Virus record (IMG/VR): IMGVR_UViG_3300005663_000029
Coordinates: 1 to 64,000 of that record
Length of the DNA stretch: 64,000 bases
DNA from: a virus
Reading direction: 5' to 3' (one strand)
The notes beneath the pieces were generated by a model. That model was given only the letters and a program-made list of their open reading frames with translations, did no database searches and was not told where the DNA came from. The position numbers and the translations under genes are program-made. Of the stretch, positions 9,173 to 16,892 are shown one piece after another. Numbering within the stretch: the first letter of the stretch is position 1; the number at the start of each line of letters is the position of its first letter.

Positions 9173-10699
9173 TCAGTTCTCGTAAGTTAATAAAATCGTA
9201 ATTGCGCCGCCTGCAATATCGGCGCTGTTAGTTGTGGTAAGTTGAATACGTACAATAGTGGCACTGATAAATACGTCGTATTCGTGCTCAGGCAGAGACG
9301 TAAACACAGGCGGCACTCGGTTCCCTGAAGTATTAGTTACCCAGACTTCCATTCCAAGAACTTTTTCTCTTACCAACTCATGAACGATATCGTTAGTACT
9401 TCCCTCTGCTCCTGCGGTTCCGGTAAGTTTCTTCATCTTAATTACGGGAGCGCCAGAGCCTAGTTTTATGTATTCGTTTATTTCTACATTACCAGTACTT
9501 TGAATAGTCACTCTTGTTGTATCATTTGTTGCAAGTGCTAAATTACCATTTTGTCTATTTATAAGTGTTATATTGTCATTGCTACTTGAACTTGATCCGA
9601 GATACCAAAGCTGTTTATTGCCCTGATAAGAATTATGGCCTGTAATAACTGCGCTAGCATTTACAGCGTCAGTAGGGCTTGTTATCTGCAAAGCCCCTGC
9701 CGGAAATCCGCCCACATTTCCGGGGGAGTTACCTGTAACATCTAATGTGGCATTCGGGGTTGCCGTCCCGACTCCAAAACGCTTGGTCGTATTATCCCAA
9801 AAGAAATTTGCGGCATCGGTTTCAATCATGCTAGAGGCTGTTGCAAAAGCAACACCGCCAACAGTTAAGGTCGCTACCGGAGTATTAATAAGTTGACGCC
9901 AATTCGCGCCTGTATAAAAATTGTACCCGTTCCCTGTTGTATTAAAAACTAATAATCCCGTCGCTGGGCTTACAATGGCGTCTCGCTGTGTGGGTGTCAT
10001 CCGAGGAGGCAGAAACCCCTTCGTAGTGCTATCCATTTGACAGATTGCCGATGCTCCCGGCGCTCCACCTAAACCAAGTCCTGCAAATTGCGGGGTGGCA
10101 GCCACCCTTACATCTTGATTTATAAAGGTATGATCGGTGCCATCGCTTGTACGATGCACCGAGTTATCGGAAATCGCGGTCAACTCAGCAGCTGTAAGAT
10201 GTTGATAATCTCCTGCTGCTCCTCCCTGAATACCCGACAAAACATTATGAGAGGAAATTGCTGCACTGGTTTTAAACCATCTACCAGTAATAGGAGAATC
10301 ACTAGGGACTATCGGACCTGCGGGAGGCGTATCAACACCAACAGCTTGTTGATCGAACCTATAAAGACCTCCTTCATCCTCTACTAACCGTACTTGTTTT
10401 TCTGCACGGTCTGCTATTTCTACATTTCTTAAACCTGTTAAATCTTGTACCGGAGACGAAATAGAATCTAGGATAGAAGAACCTACTGTAGACCCTCCTA
10501 CAACATCTGGACCATAGAGCAATGTAGCAAACAAAACATTCTGAGTATGAGTTCTGTAGTTGCTCTCTAAAAACTTATACTCTATAGTGACCAGGTCTCC
10601 TGGAGACAACGTAAGCAAGAAGGTGTTAACTCTCGCCACTAAGTCGTCTATAGACTCAGGGGTATTATACGCTTCAGAGAATATTTTAACTTGTGCCAT
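9173..10699 (-). CDS. Tail fibre or appendage protein
   Basis: The product is 508 aa from the ATG at 10699, chosen because GAGAGAAAG precedes it; a TTG at 10714 would add five residues. Residues about 1-60 match the small paralogous domain seen at 8219, 58891 and 59140. The middle carries STTKGFLPPRMTPTQRDAI followed by GLLVFNTT, a module common in phage fibres and bacterial surface proteins next to a trimeric stalk. Repeated TPNATLDVTGN-like segments follow. No intramolecular chaperone His/Ser motif was seen at the C-terminus. It would act at the virion surface in host binding. Confidence 0.75.
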   Translation of the reverse strand: MAQVKIFSEAYNTPESIDDLVARVNTFLLTLSPGDLVTIEYKFLESNYRTHTQNVLFATLLYGPDVVGGSTVGSSILDSISSPVQDLTGLRNVEIADRAEKQVRLVEDEGGLYRFDQQAVGVDTPPAGPIVPSDSPITGRWFKTSAAISSHNVLSGIQGGAAGDYQHLTAAELTAISDNSVHRTSDGTDHTFINQDVRVAATPQFAGLGLGGAPGASAICQMDSTTKGFLPPRMTPTQRDAIVSPATGLLVFNTTGNGYNFYTGANWRQLINTPVATLTVGGVAFATASSMIETDAANFFWDNTTKRFGVGTATPNATLDVTGNSPGNVGGFPAGALQITSPTDAVNASAVITGHNSYQGNKQLWYLGSSSSSNDNITLINRQNGNLALATNDTTRVTIQSTGNVEINEYIKLGSGAPVIKMKKLTGTAGAEGSTNDIVHELVREKVLGMEVWVTNTSGNRVPPVFTSLPEHEYDVFISATIVRIQLTTTNSADIAGGAITILLTYEN

Positions 10700-10812
10700 A
10701 AAGCTTTCTCTCAAAAAGGAATTGCTAGAAGCACTCTAGTTCTCAAACTGATAAGAGTCAACACTGATCAAGTTAGTATAACCTTAAAACCACCGACACG
10801 GAAAGGATAAAC

Positions 10813-10935
10813 GTGGGTAAGAAGCACAAACTAAGAGCTAAAAGAAATAAACGAAAAGGAAGGAAGGAACCAATATGTACGTCGCATTCGAAGGCGGAGA
10901 AAGATCCGGCAAAGGAACGCAAGCAACTCTCTTAA
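10813..10935 (+). CDS. 40-aa Lys/Arg-rich peptide, GTG start
   Basis: GTG preceded by GAAAGGA opens a 40-codon frame whose first half is almost entirely Lys, Arg and Asn (MGKKHKLRAKRNKRKGRK). It overlaps the start of the thymidylate kinase gene in another frame, so it may be a coupled leader or simply the purine-rich leader of that gene. Confidence 0.3.
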   Translation: MGKKHKLRAKRNKRKGRKEPICTSHSKAEKDPAKERKQLS

Positions 10936-11534
10936 CCACCAGGATTGGTGACAGAGCAAAACTTGTTAAAGAACCATCAGGAATATTTAGAGAACTCCTT
11001 AGTAACAAGGAATTAAATTTAAACAAAAGAGCACAGCTTGGTTTATATATGACTTCTATGGCACAGGGACTGCCTGAATGGCCAGAGTTTGGTTTAGGAG
11101 GTCAAACCAAAAAAATATTTGTAGGCGACAGGTCTGCTATCTCTACTATCGCTTATCAATGCTTATCGGAGCAGTTGGTGACAGTACAAGACTATTGTAA
11201 AACAGCTTCTATATTCGGGATCCATTTTCCATCTGTAGTCTACTTTATGGACATCAAACCGGAAGAAGCTTTTACACGTCCTAATCCAGACAAAGATGAC
11301 CCAGGCGGCTTTGAGGGACTCGACCTAGACTTCCATACACGTCTTTACGACATCTACAAAGATCTGATGGACGATATCCATGAAGGAAGACTAGCTTCTT
11401 ATGCAGGCCTCCCTGCCATAAATATTGTCACACTCGACGCCACTAAGACAGTAGACGAGATACACAAAGAGGTATGGGACGATATTAACTTTCGTCTGAG
11501 GTCGCGGGGGATTCCTCTGACTGCTCCTGCTTAA
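10875..11534 (+). CDS. tmk: Thymidylate-kinase-like dNMP kinase
   Basis: A 219-aa product of the dTMP kinase fold. The P-loop GGERSGKGT is at residues 7-15. A DRS signature (in VGDRSAIS, residues about 86-93) takes the place of the family's DRY/H. YFMDIKPEEAF matches the strand before the lid region. The enzyme would phosphorylate dTMP (or a modified dNMP) in the cytoplasm for phage DNA synthesis, downstream of the ThyX at 60.7 kb. It stands alone on the plus strand among minus-strand virion genes, with an AGGAAGGAACC ribosome site. Its last 50 bases overlap the convergent gene 11485-11913. Substrate is inferred from the fold, not seen. Confidence 0.8.
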   Translation: MYVAFEGGERSGKGTQATLLTTRIGDRAKLVKEPSGIFRELLSNKELNLNKRAQLGLYMTSMAQGLPEWPEFGLGGQTKKIFVGDRSAISTIAYQCLSEQLVTVQDYCKTASIFGIHFPSVVYFMDIKPEEAFTRPNPDKDDPGGFEGLDLDFHTRLYDIYKDLMDDIHEGRLASYAGLPAINIVTLDATKTVDEIHKEVWDDINFRLRSRGIPLTAPA

Positions 11535-11913
11535 CTGCCTCTTCTTGGGCTTGTAATTCTTCAGCCTCTTTTTGTTTATACCAGACACCAATACGGTAAC
11601 AAAACACAGCAAAAGAATTACAAACTGCCAGCCATGTAGACTGTTTGACCACTCCCTCTAAAGAGGGATCTGGTAAATCTCCGATACCATGCTCTTCTAA
11701 AGCTGCTACCAAATTCTGCATCATCTTTAGTAAAATAAGGAACGAGGCGTCATGTCTGTTTATTGCTTGTAGTGCCCTAGCGTGCTCTCCCTGCATAGCT
11801 TGTAGGGTTTGGATAACATTATTTAATGTCTGATCCATCAATTGCTGGTTACCTACTATAGTTTTTCTGGTAGGTAGTGCCGATTGCTTCTGTTTATTAT
11901 TCTTTTTACTCAT
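11485..11913 (-). CDS. Coiled-coil virion-module protein, unknown
   Basis: A 142-aa product with a basic N-terminus (MSKKNNKQKQ), a helical core and a Gln/Glu/Ser-rich tail. It converges on the dNMP kinase gene with a 50-base antisense overlap, so the two transcripts would interfere. No family recognised. Confidence 0.6.
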   Translation of the reverse strand: MSKKNNKQKQSALPTRKTIVGNQQLMDQTLNNVIQTLQAMQGEHARALQAINRHDASFLILLKMMQNLVAALEEHGIGDLPDPSLEGVVKQSTWLAVCNSFAVFCYRIGVWYKQKEAEELQAQEEAVKQEQSEESPATSDES

Positions 11914-11925
11914 GGTAATATCTCC

Positions 11926-12361
11926 TTAATCTAATTTAGTTGCCGATCTACCTTTAGATTTAAGATCAGCTAATTTATCTCTCTGTTCTGAAGTTAGTGT
12001 CTTGGTTTCTCCACCTGTCGTGTACCACTCTGGAACAGTGATCGCTATTTTAGTCTTCGCTGCATTATCCAACATCTTAAGCATAGTCTCTTCTGTAACA
12101 TTACGTTTAGCTTCTGCAGACGTAGTAGAACCGTACAGAAGCTCATTTAAACGCTCTAGAGAATCTATTACATACTTGTACGGCTCTTGTATAAGCTCAC
12201 CCAAGGCAGCAATAGCTATTACTTCTGTAGCCTGTAATTTGGCTAGAGAGTCTTGCATTGTCACTGATACTGCAATGCTCTCCTGTAATGAGCCTACTTT
12301 GGGATACTTCTTAAGAGTAGATAGCCACAAACGTAGCCTAGCAAGCTCGTACGGAGAGCTT
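11926..12361 (-). CDS. Virion-module protein with probable non-ATG start
   Basis: The frame gives 134 aa from a TTG at 12330, but the reading continues upstream as an amphipathic helix (SSPYELARLRLW) back to an ATA codon that overlaps the previous stop as TGATA. The same arrangement with ATG (TGATG) is common in this genome, so ATA at 12361 is a credible start; CTG just before it is another. The product is helical with a Lys-rich C-terminus. Function unknown. Confidence 0.55.
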
Positions 12362-12362
12362 A

Positions 12363-13148
12363 TCAGTTTTTTAGTGAATCTGGTGTTACAGCGTCTGCAA
12401 CCCTTTCTTCAAACCACAGCATGTTGGCCCACAGCATATCGATTAGATTACCTGGGAGTTTCACTATCCTCTTAAATTTCTTCTTGAAGGATTCTGTATC
12501 AAACTCACTGTTGTGGTCTAAATGAGGAGGGAGGTTATCTCCATTTATAGAGGAGATACCTATAGCGAGACGCCTGTACTGCATAACCCTGATTATGTAC
12601 TGTCCACTACCGTCGATAGTGTAAGAGTCTTGTTCAATACCTAGAATCGAGACACCATCTACCGATCTAAAAGTAGCCGTAAATCCTTCCATAACTCTTA
12701 CCGTCTGCTCAACATACCCGGCCACAATCAAATCGCCAATATTGATTTTCGGTAAGTCTTTCTCGATTTCTGCTCGTACCTTTTTAGAATTACGGTACTC
12801 ATCGAAGAAGTCAAACTCCTTATCTAGAGGAAGTTTGTCAATATCGATATCAGAAAGGCTGGATGTCTCGTCCTCAACTTGAACAGGTTCTTCCTCCGGT
12901 ATCTCTGTTTCAGGTTCTTCCTCTACAGGAGGAGGTTCTACTTGTTCTTCTTGAAGTATCCCTACTACAGGTAACCCTTCTTCCTCTATTGTTTCAGTAA
13001 TAGTATTAAGAGCTGTTGGCTTACCTACATTCCCTGGTTGGTTAGCGACGTAGGCAGAACCTACACCTAACGGTCTCGTAGGACCACGTCTTCTAGCAGG
13101 TTGCGGTCCATCCAGGTCAGCTGGTGTACTTTTATCTTTAGGTGGCAT
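12363..13148 (-). CDS. Virion-module protein with acidic Pro/Glu linker
   Basis: A 261-aa product in three parts: a basic, Pro-rich N-terminus (residues 1-45), a strongly acidic Pro/Glu/Val linker (about 55-95, EEEPETEIPEEEP), and a folded C-terminal domain of about 140 residues with alternating strands. No enzymatic motif. It is the fourth gene downstream of the muramidase region and probably a structural or assembly factor. Confidence 0.6.
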   Translation of the reverse strand: MPPKDKSTPADLDGPQPARRRGPTRPLGVGSAYVANQPGNVGKPTALNTITETIEEEGLPVVGILQEEQVEPPPVEEEPETEIPEEEPVQVEDETSSLSDIDIDKLPLDKEFDFFDEYRNSKKVRAEIEKDLPKINIGDLIVAGYVEQTVRVMEGFTATFRSVDGVSILGIEQDSYTIDGSGQYIIRVMQYRRLAIGISSINGDNLPPHLDHNSEFDTESFKKKFKRIVKLPGNLIDMLWANMLWFEERVADAVTPDSLKN

Positions 13149-13185
13149 TTAACTATCTCCTTATTGGTTTGTGTGGGCCTGTATC

Positions 13186-13875
13186 TTACAGAAGCTTGGT
13201 AGCTTCTATCGTGGTTTCGATAACTCTACGAGTCCAACCATACTCATATTTTTTAAACTTCTTCTTACTAGAAACTAGCTTAGCATAAAATATTTGTCTA
13301 TAGGCTTGGAAGTCTCTAAAGGCTCTCATAGGATCTTTCTTCTTAACTGCTCCTAAAGTTTGAGGACCAACTTTACCGTCAACTTTAACTTTTAAGGATT
13401 GTTGTAAAATCTTAAACGCTCGATTCTTACCTTGATTAACAGCACTATCAAATATACAGAGAGCTAGAGAAGAAGGAAGCTCATCACAGAAGGAAGGGGT
13501 CCAATATTTATCATGGTAAATCTCTCTAGCCTCTTCTTCAGTAATCATCTTGGCATCTTCAGCATCAACATCTCCATCACCGTCACGGTCAATAGGATTT
13601 GCTCGATTACTTATGCCATATTTAGTAGCCCCGCCTGGGTCATCTGGGTCGTTAACAAAACCACCCTCGTGTTTTAAGATAAGTTCAAATGCTGCATCAA
13701 ATCCGGCATCTTTTTTACTCATGGTTTTAGTTTCCTTCACTGGCGGGGGTTTCGTTACATCTACATCAGAAGCTTTTATAAACTCTGGAGGAACACTGCT
13801 TGCGATTGACTCTGCTCTTTTTCCTATAATCGCTAACAGAATCGACTTTATTAGTACAAATAATCTGGCTATCAT
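13186..13875 (-). CDS. GH108 muramidase, endolysin or tail-associated
   Basis: The 229-aa product carries the GH108 signature LKHEGGF with the catalytic Glu at residue 70, then GGATKYGIS, and a C-terminal peptidoglycan-binding part (KVDGKVGPQTL). Residues about 4-18 are a hydrophobic segment (LFVLIKSILLAIIG) followed by a basic residue pair, which looks like a signal anchor. A Ca-binding-like loop RDGDGDVDAED (about residues 96-106) interrupts the domain, as in some family members. It would cleave glycan strands for lysis or DNA entry. It starts in an ATGA overlap with the gene before it. Confidence 0.85.
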   Translation of the reverse strand: MIARLFVLIKSILLAIIGKRAESIASSVPPEFIKASDVDVTKPPPVKETKTMSKKDAGFDAAFELILKHEGGFVNDPDDPGGATKYGISNRANPIDRDGDGDVDAEDAKMITEEEAREIYHDKYWTPSFCDELPSSLALCIFDSAVNQGKNRAFKILQQSLKVKVDGKVGPQTLGAVKKKDPMRAFRDFQAYRQIFYAKLVSSKKKFKKYEYGWTRRVIETTIEATKLL

Positions 13876-14213
13876 TCTAAAGCTCCCCAGATCCAGGAGT
13901 CCTTAAAGTTAGCGGCAATCTTTTCTACAGTACTCATATTGTCGTGTACAGTCAGTTCAACACCAAGTCTTCGTGACTTCTGTAAAAGCATAAGGGCTTT
14001 GTGTGCATCTTTCAACTCATCTTGCTCAATAAATTTTAAGTTCTTAAGTTCTGGTCCAGCTAACGCTTTAGGTCTACCCTTCTTGCCTTTTTTAATAAGT
14101 ACTCCAGACACAAAAACAGGGTCTCCATCTCTGCGTACTACATTGGTCACCTCAAAAATAGATATACCAATGCGACTACCCACAAGAAAATACTTACCTA
14201 TCAGTTCGTCCAT
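13872..14213 (-). CDS. Unknown protein coupled to the muramidase
   Basis: A 113-aa basic product with a beta-rich N-terminal half and a helical C-terminal half. It overlaps the muramidase start as ATGA, so the two are translated together. It is followed upstream by another gene without a gap. A holin role is unlikely because there is no membrane segment. Confidence 0.6.
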   Translation of the reverse strand: MDELIGKYFLVGSRIGISIFEVTNVVRRDGDPVFVSGVLIKKGKKGRPKALAGPELKNLKFIEQDELKDAHKALMLLQKSRRLGVELTVHDNMSTVEKIAANFKDSWIWGALE

Positions 14214-14855
14214 CTAAAGTCCAGAGCTTGATGCTGCCCCTTTTACAGAATGGATTAGTTGAGAAACAAATAAAAGAGACCATGTTTGACACTTTATTAT
14301 AAATTCTTCCTCTGTTTCTATTGAGACTTCTACAGGCTCGTTTGTCTCTAAGTAAAGATTCTCCAGAAACATAACCTCCAAACAATTACTCAAAGCTTTC
14401 ACTAAAGGTAGAAATACGACCAATCTAGAGTCCACACTAAGTCCAGAACTTTCAGAAATAGCTACCTGTAGATCTTCTAGTTCAGCGGAGTAGTTTAAGG
14501 TCTTAGATAGGTTCTCGCCATAAGCGTCTATATCCAACATCTGGTTTGGGTCTAAGACAGAAGCTAACCTAGGCAAATCCCATCCTTCAGGGAATTCATT
14601 ACTGATCTCAAAGAAGGCAGGTATCAATGCTAATTCTACCCACTTACTATAAACTCTGATCAATTTCTCCACATCAATCTTTGAAGTATCACCTGTAATA
14701 AAAGAATCTGCAGCATACGTTAGGATCGGCCGTAATATAGTCGATGCCGTGGCAGCAAACAAAGATTTTATATCGACACCTTCATCTAACTTACTAGTTA
14801 TTAATTCAGAGACTTCTTGTAGAGTCATCTGAGGATGTAACTTAAGATCGTCCAT
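14214..14855 (-). CDS. Helical protein of the lysis/tail operon, unknown
   Basis: A 213-aa, acidic, almost entirely helical product. Two hydrophobic stretches (LVVFLPLVKAL and SLLFVSQLIHSV) are too short or too polar for clear membrane helices. It abuts the next gene with no gap. Not recognised. Confidence 0.6.
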   Translation of the reverse strand: MDDLKLHPQMTLQEVSELITSKLDEGVDIKSLFAATASTILRPILTYAADSFITGDTSKIDVEKLIRVYSKWVELALIPAFFEISNEFPEGWDLPRLASVLDPNQMLDIDAYGENLSKTLNYSAELEDLQVAISESSGLSVDSRLVVFLPLVKALSNCLEVMFLENLYLETNEPVEVSIETEEEFIIKCQTWSLLFVSQLIHSVKGAASSSGL

Positions 14856-14859
14856 CTAT

Positions 14860-15156
14860 TTAACCTCCTACAATAACAGGAGCTATTGTGTCTGGAACTG
14901 CTTCTGGTTCATAAACTACAACTGGATCGTTCATAAAAGATCCTATCTCAAACAGAGCACCTTCCCTGGTATCTGAATAGAACACATTTAAAAGCTCCTC
15001 ATCTCCTTTAGAGGACGTGATTATCTTAAAAGGTCTTGGAAGGTTCTCATAAATGTCAAGGTCGTAGCAGACTACATATTCAGGCATGAAGTCATGCTTA
15101 GAAACATAAGCGTTTATTGCTTCGGTTAAAGCTTTGTGTACCTGTTCGTTATCCAC
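14860..15156 (-). CDS. Small acidic protein, unknown
   Basis: A 98-aa acidic alpha/beta product. Its start overlaps the end of the transglycosylase gene by eight bases, which implies coupling. No motif. Confidence 0.55.
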   Translation of the reverse strand: MDNEQVHKALTEAINAYVSKHDFMPEYVVCYDLDIYENLPRPFKIITSSKGDEELLNVFYSDTREGALFEIGSFMNDPVVVYEPEAVPDTIAPVIVGG

Positions 15157-15715
15157 TAGTACCTTCCTCGTCGCCTTTTTTCTCAGCGACTATGTCTTCA
15201 GACATTAAGCGTTTCCACATCTTGTATCGTCGTTTTACTTTAGCGGCCCAGGGTTTTCCGGCCTTCCAGGAGACACCACTGTTATAATGGTTGATCCAAT
15301 AAAGACCCTTCTTCGACCTTCTAGAGTTGTTTTTAGCCCAGTTCCACCAAAAATTCAAGGCGTACGCACCAGCAACAACTTGAATTCCAATATCCGTACT
15401 ACGTTTTAAACTTTCAGGGAAAGCTTTCCATACCGGGTAGTTTATCTGAGTAAGTCCCCAAGATTTACCGCCATCACCTACCACATGAGGTTTAAAAGTA
15501 GACTCTGTATGAATGACAGCTAGTAGCAATGCCTCCTCAATACCGAACTCGCACGAACCTGCACCGACACCTCTAACAATCTCAAGAGCGGTATCTTCTT
15601 CAATCTTAGGGTTAATTTCTTGTATCTTGGACACTACCTTTCGAATCTCGACTACATCGGTAGTGAAACTCAAAGGGAATAACGTGCACACAGTGATCAA
15701 CGTACTGATAAGCAT
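15149..15715 (-). CDS. SLT-type lytic transglycosylase with signal peptide
   Basis: A 188-aa product. Residues 1-19 form a hydrophobic secretion signal (MLISTLITVCTLFPLSFTT). The SLT fold follows: catalytic Glu at residue 71 in AVIHTESTFKP, then SWGLTQIN and a later YNSG motif. The enzyme cleaves the MurNAc-GlcNAc bond with formation of 1,6-anhydro ends. With the GH108 muramidase it gives this phage two different glycan-cleaving activities; the signal peptide suggests action in the periplasm or at the outer face of the membrane. Confidence 0.85.
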   Translation of the reverse strand: MLISTLITVCTLFPLSFTTDVVEIRKVVSKIQEINPKIEEDTALEIVRGVGAGSCEFGIEEALLLAVIHTESTFKPHVVGDGGKSWGLTQINYPVWKAFPESLKRSTDIGIQVVAGAYALNFWWNWAKNNSRRSKKGLYWINHYNSGVSWKAGKPWAAKVKRRYKMWKRLMSEDIVAEKKGDEEGTSG

Positions 15716-15877
15716 CAGTGCCTCCTTTTTAAATTGTAAGGGGGGTTTGATTTGGGGGTGTGACTTTTTAAAATCTACAGCACAATAATACCAAGAAAGT
15801 GCGAACTCTTCAAAGAAACCTTGGCCTCTCTCTTTTAAGAGACCAACCTTGTCAAGGACGACTAGCTTATATCTGTT

Positions 15878-16402
15878 TTAAAAGACTAATGCGGCGGCAG
15901 CATTAATGTCGTCTAAATGATATTGCAGTATCTGCACTTGGTCGCCAGTCAGGTAGGGACTGCCTTGGATCGTAGTAACATCTGCTACATACTGATCGAA
16001 TGTAGCTTGGTCCCAAACTCCGTCCTTTACAGCTATAACTACCTGAACACTATTGGCTTGCGAAACAGGGAAGAGGTTAGAGTCATCTAATGTCGCTGGA
16101 GACACAGAATAATCCAAAGTGACTATACCTATAGGGCCGAGACCACCATTATAGGTTGGAGTGAAAGTTAACAGACCTGTAGCAGTGACTATGGTGTAGT
16201 TAGTAGTTTCTACTAAAGGAGTTACTCCGTCATAAGCAATGTAAGAACCTGCTTGTATCGGGAGGCTGGTTGCAGGACCGTAAGGACCGACACCAGTTCC
16301 GTCTAACTCTTCAGCAGTAACAACCAGATCGGTTAGCGCCAGGGTTAAACTGTCCAGCTTACTATTTATTATATTTGTCAGATGGCTGTCTGGATTCGGC
16401 AT
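15878..16402 (-). CDS. Virion-module beta-rich protein, unknown
   Basis: A 174-aa product with a helical N-terminus, then a Gly/Thr/Pro-rich beta domain (GTGVGPYGPATSL, TATGLLTFTPTYNGG) that resembles Ig-like or fibre decorations, and a helical C-terminus. It is the first gene of this minus-strand operon. Decoration or fibre-associated protein is a guess from composition. Confidence 0.55.
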   Translation of the reverse strand: MPNPDSHLTNIINSKLDSLTLALTDLVVTAEELDGTGVGPYGPATSLPIQAGSYIAYDGVTPLVETTNYTIVTATGLLTFTPTYNGGLGPIGIVTLDYSVSPATLDDSNLFPVSQANSVQVVIAVKDGVWDQATFDQYVADVTTIQGSPYLTGDQVQILQYHLDDINAAAALVF

Positions 16403-16539
16403 AGTCTAAAAATAGTACATTGCCAATCTAAACGCAACCCTTTACTGCCTGCAATTTTCTCATAAAAACTGCCATAAGGATGTTGAAGCAAATTGTGCAC
16501 GACTCTAACTAAACCAATTATTACGGAGGTAATAAACCA

Positions 16540-16758
16540 ATGCACGTGCGAGTAACTATACACAGGTTCGGAAGCGATAAACAGGTTGTTGAACTCGAAT
16601 CCGGCCAAACAGTCGAAGACGCTCTCAACAAGGCCAGCATCCCTACGGATGGTCAATCCCTTTCTATCGACGGTGAGGCTGTCACATTAGCCTCACCTCT
16701 AACTGAGGATTGCGAACTCTACGTCTCCGGTAAAATGAAGGCGGGTCTTGTAGCTTAA
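16540..16758 (+). CDS. Ubiquitin-like (beta-grasp) carrier protein
   Basis: A 72-aa protein with a beta-grasp-like pattern: two N-terminal strands (HVRVTIHRF and KQVVELES), a helix (VEDALNKAS), then strands around SLSIDGEAV and ELYVSGKMK. It ends KMKAGLVA, with a single Gly three residues from the C-terminus. In MoaD, ThiS and bacterial Ubl families a C-terminal Gly is adenylated by an E1; here removal of LVA by the JAB protease encoded two genes on would expose it. A good GGAGG site precedes the ATG. It opens an operon with E2-like, JAB and E1 genes. The fold is inferred from pattern and context. Confidence 0.75.
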   Translation: MHVRVTIHRFGSDKQVVELESGQTVEDALNKASIPTDGQSLSIDGEAVTLASPLTEDCELYVSGKMKAGLVA

Positions 16759-16805
16759 ATTTAGCTACACGCTCTGTCTCTCGTGACTTATTGATTATTG
16801 TTTAA

Positions 16806-16840
16806 CGGTGTGAGCGTCTACTTTTAGGCGCTCACACCGT
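16806..16840 (+). terminator. Strong hairpin between Ubl and E2-like genes
   Basis: ACGGTGTGAGCG and CGCTCACACCGT are perfect 12-base complements around an 11-base loop. There is no T run after it, so it may be an RNA-processing or stability element that sets the Ubl mRNA apart from the downstream genes rather than a classical terminator. Confidence 0.6.
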
Positions 16841-16892
16841 GACCAAAACTCACTTAAACTTTAGACCTATCTATCAAAGGAGACTACACAAG

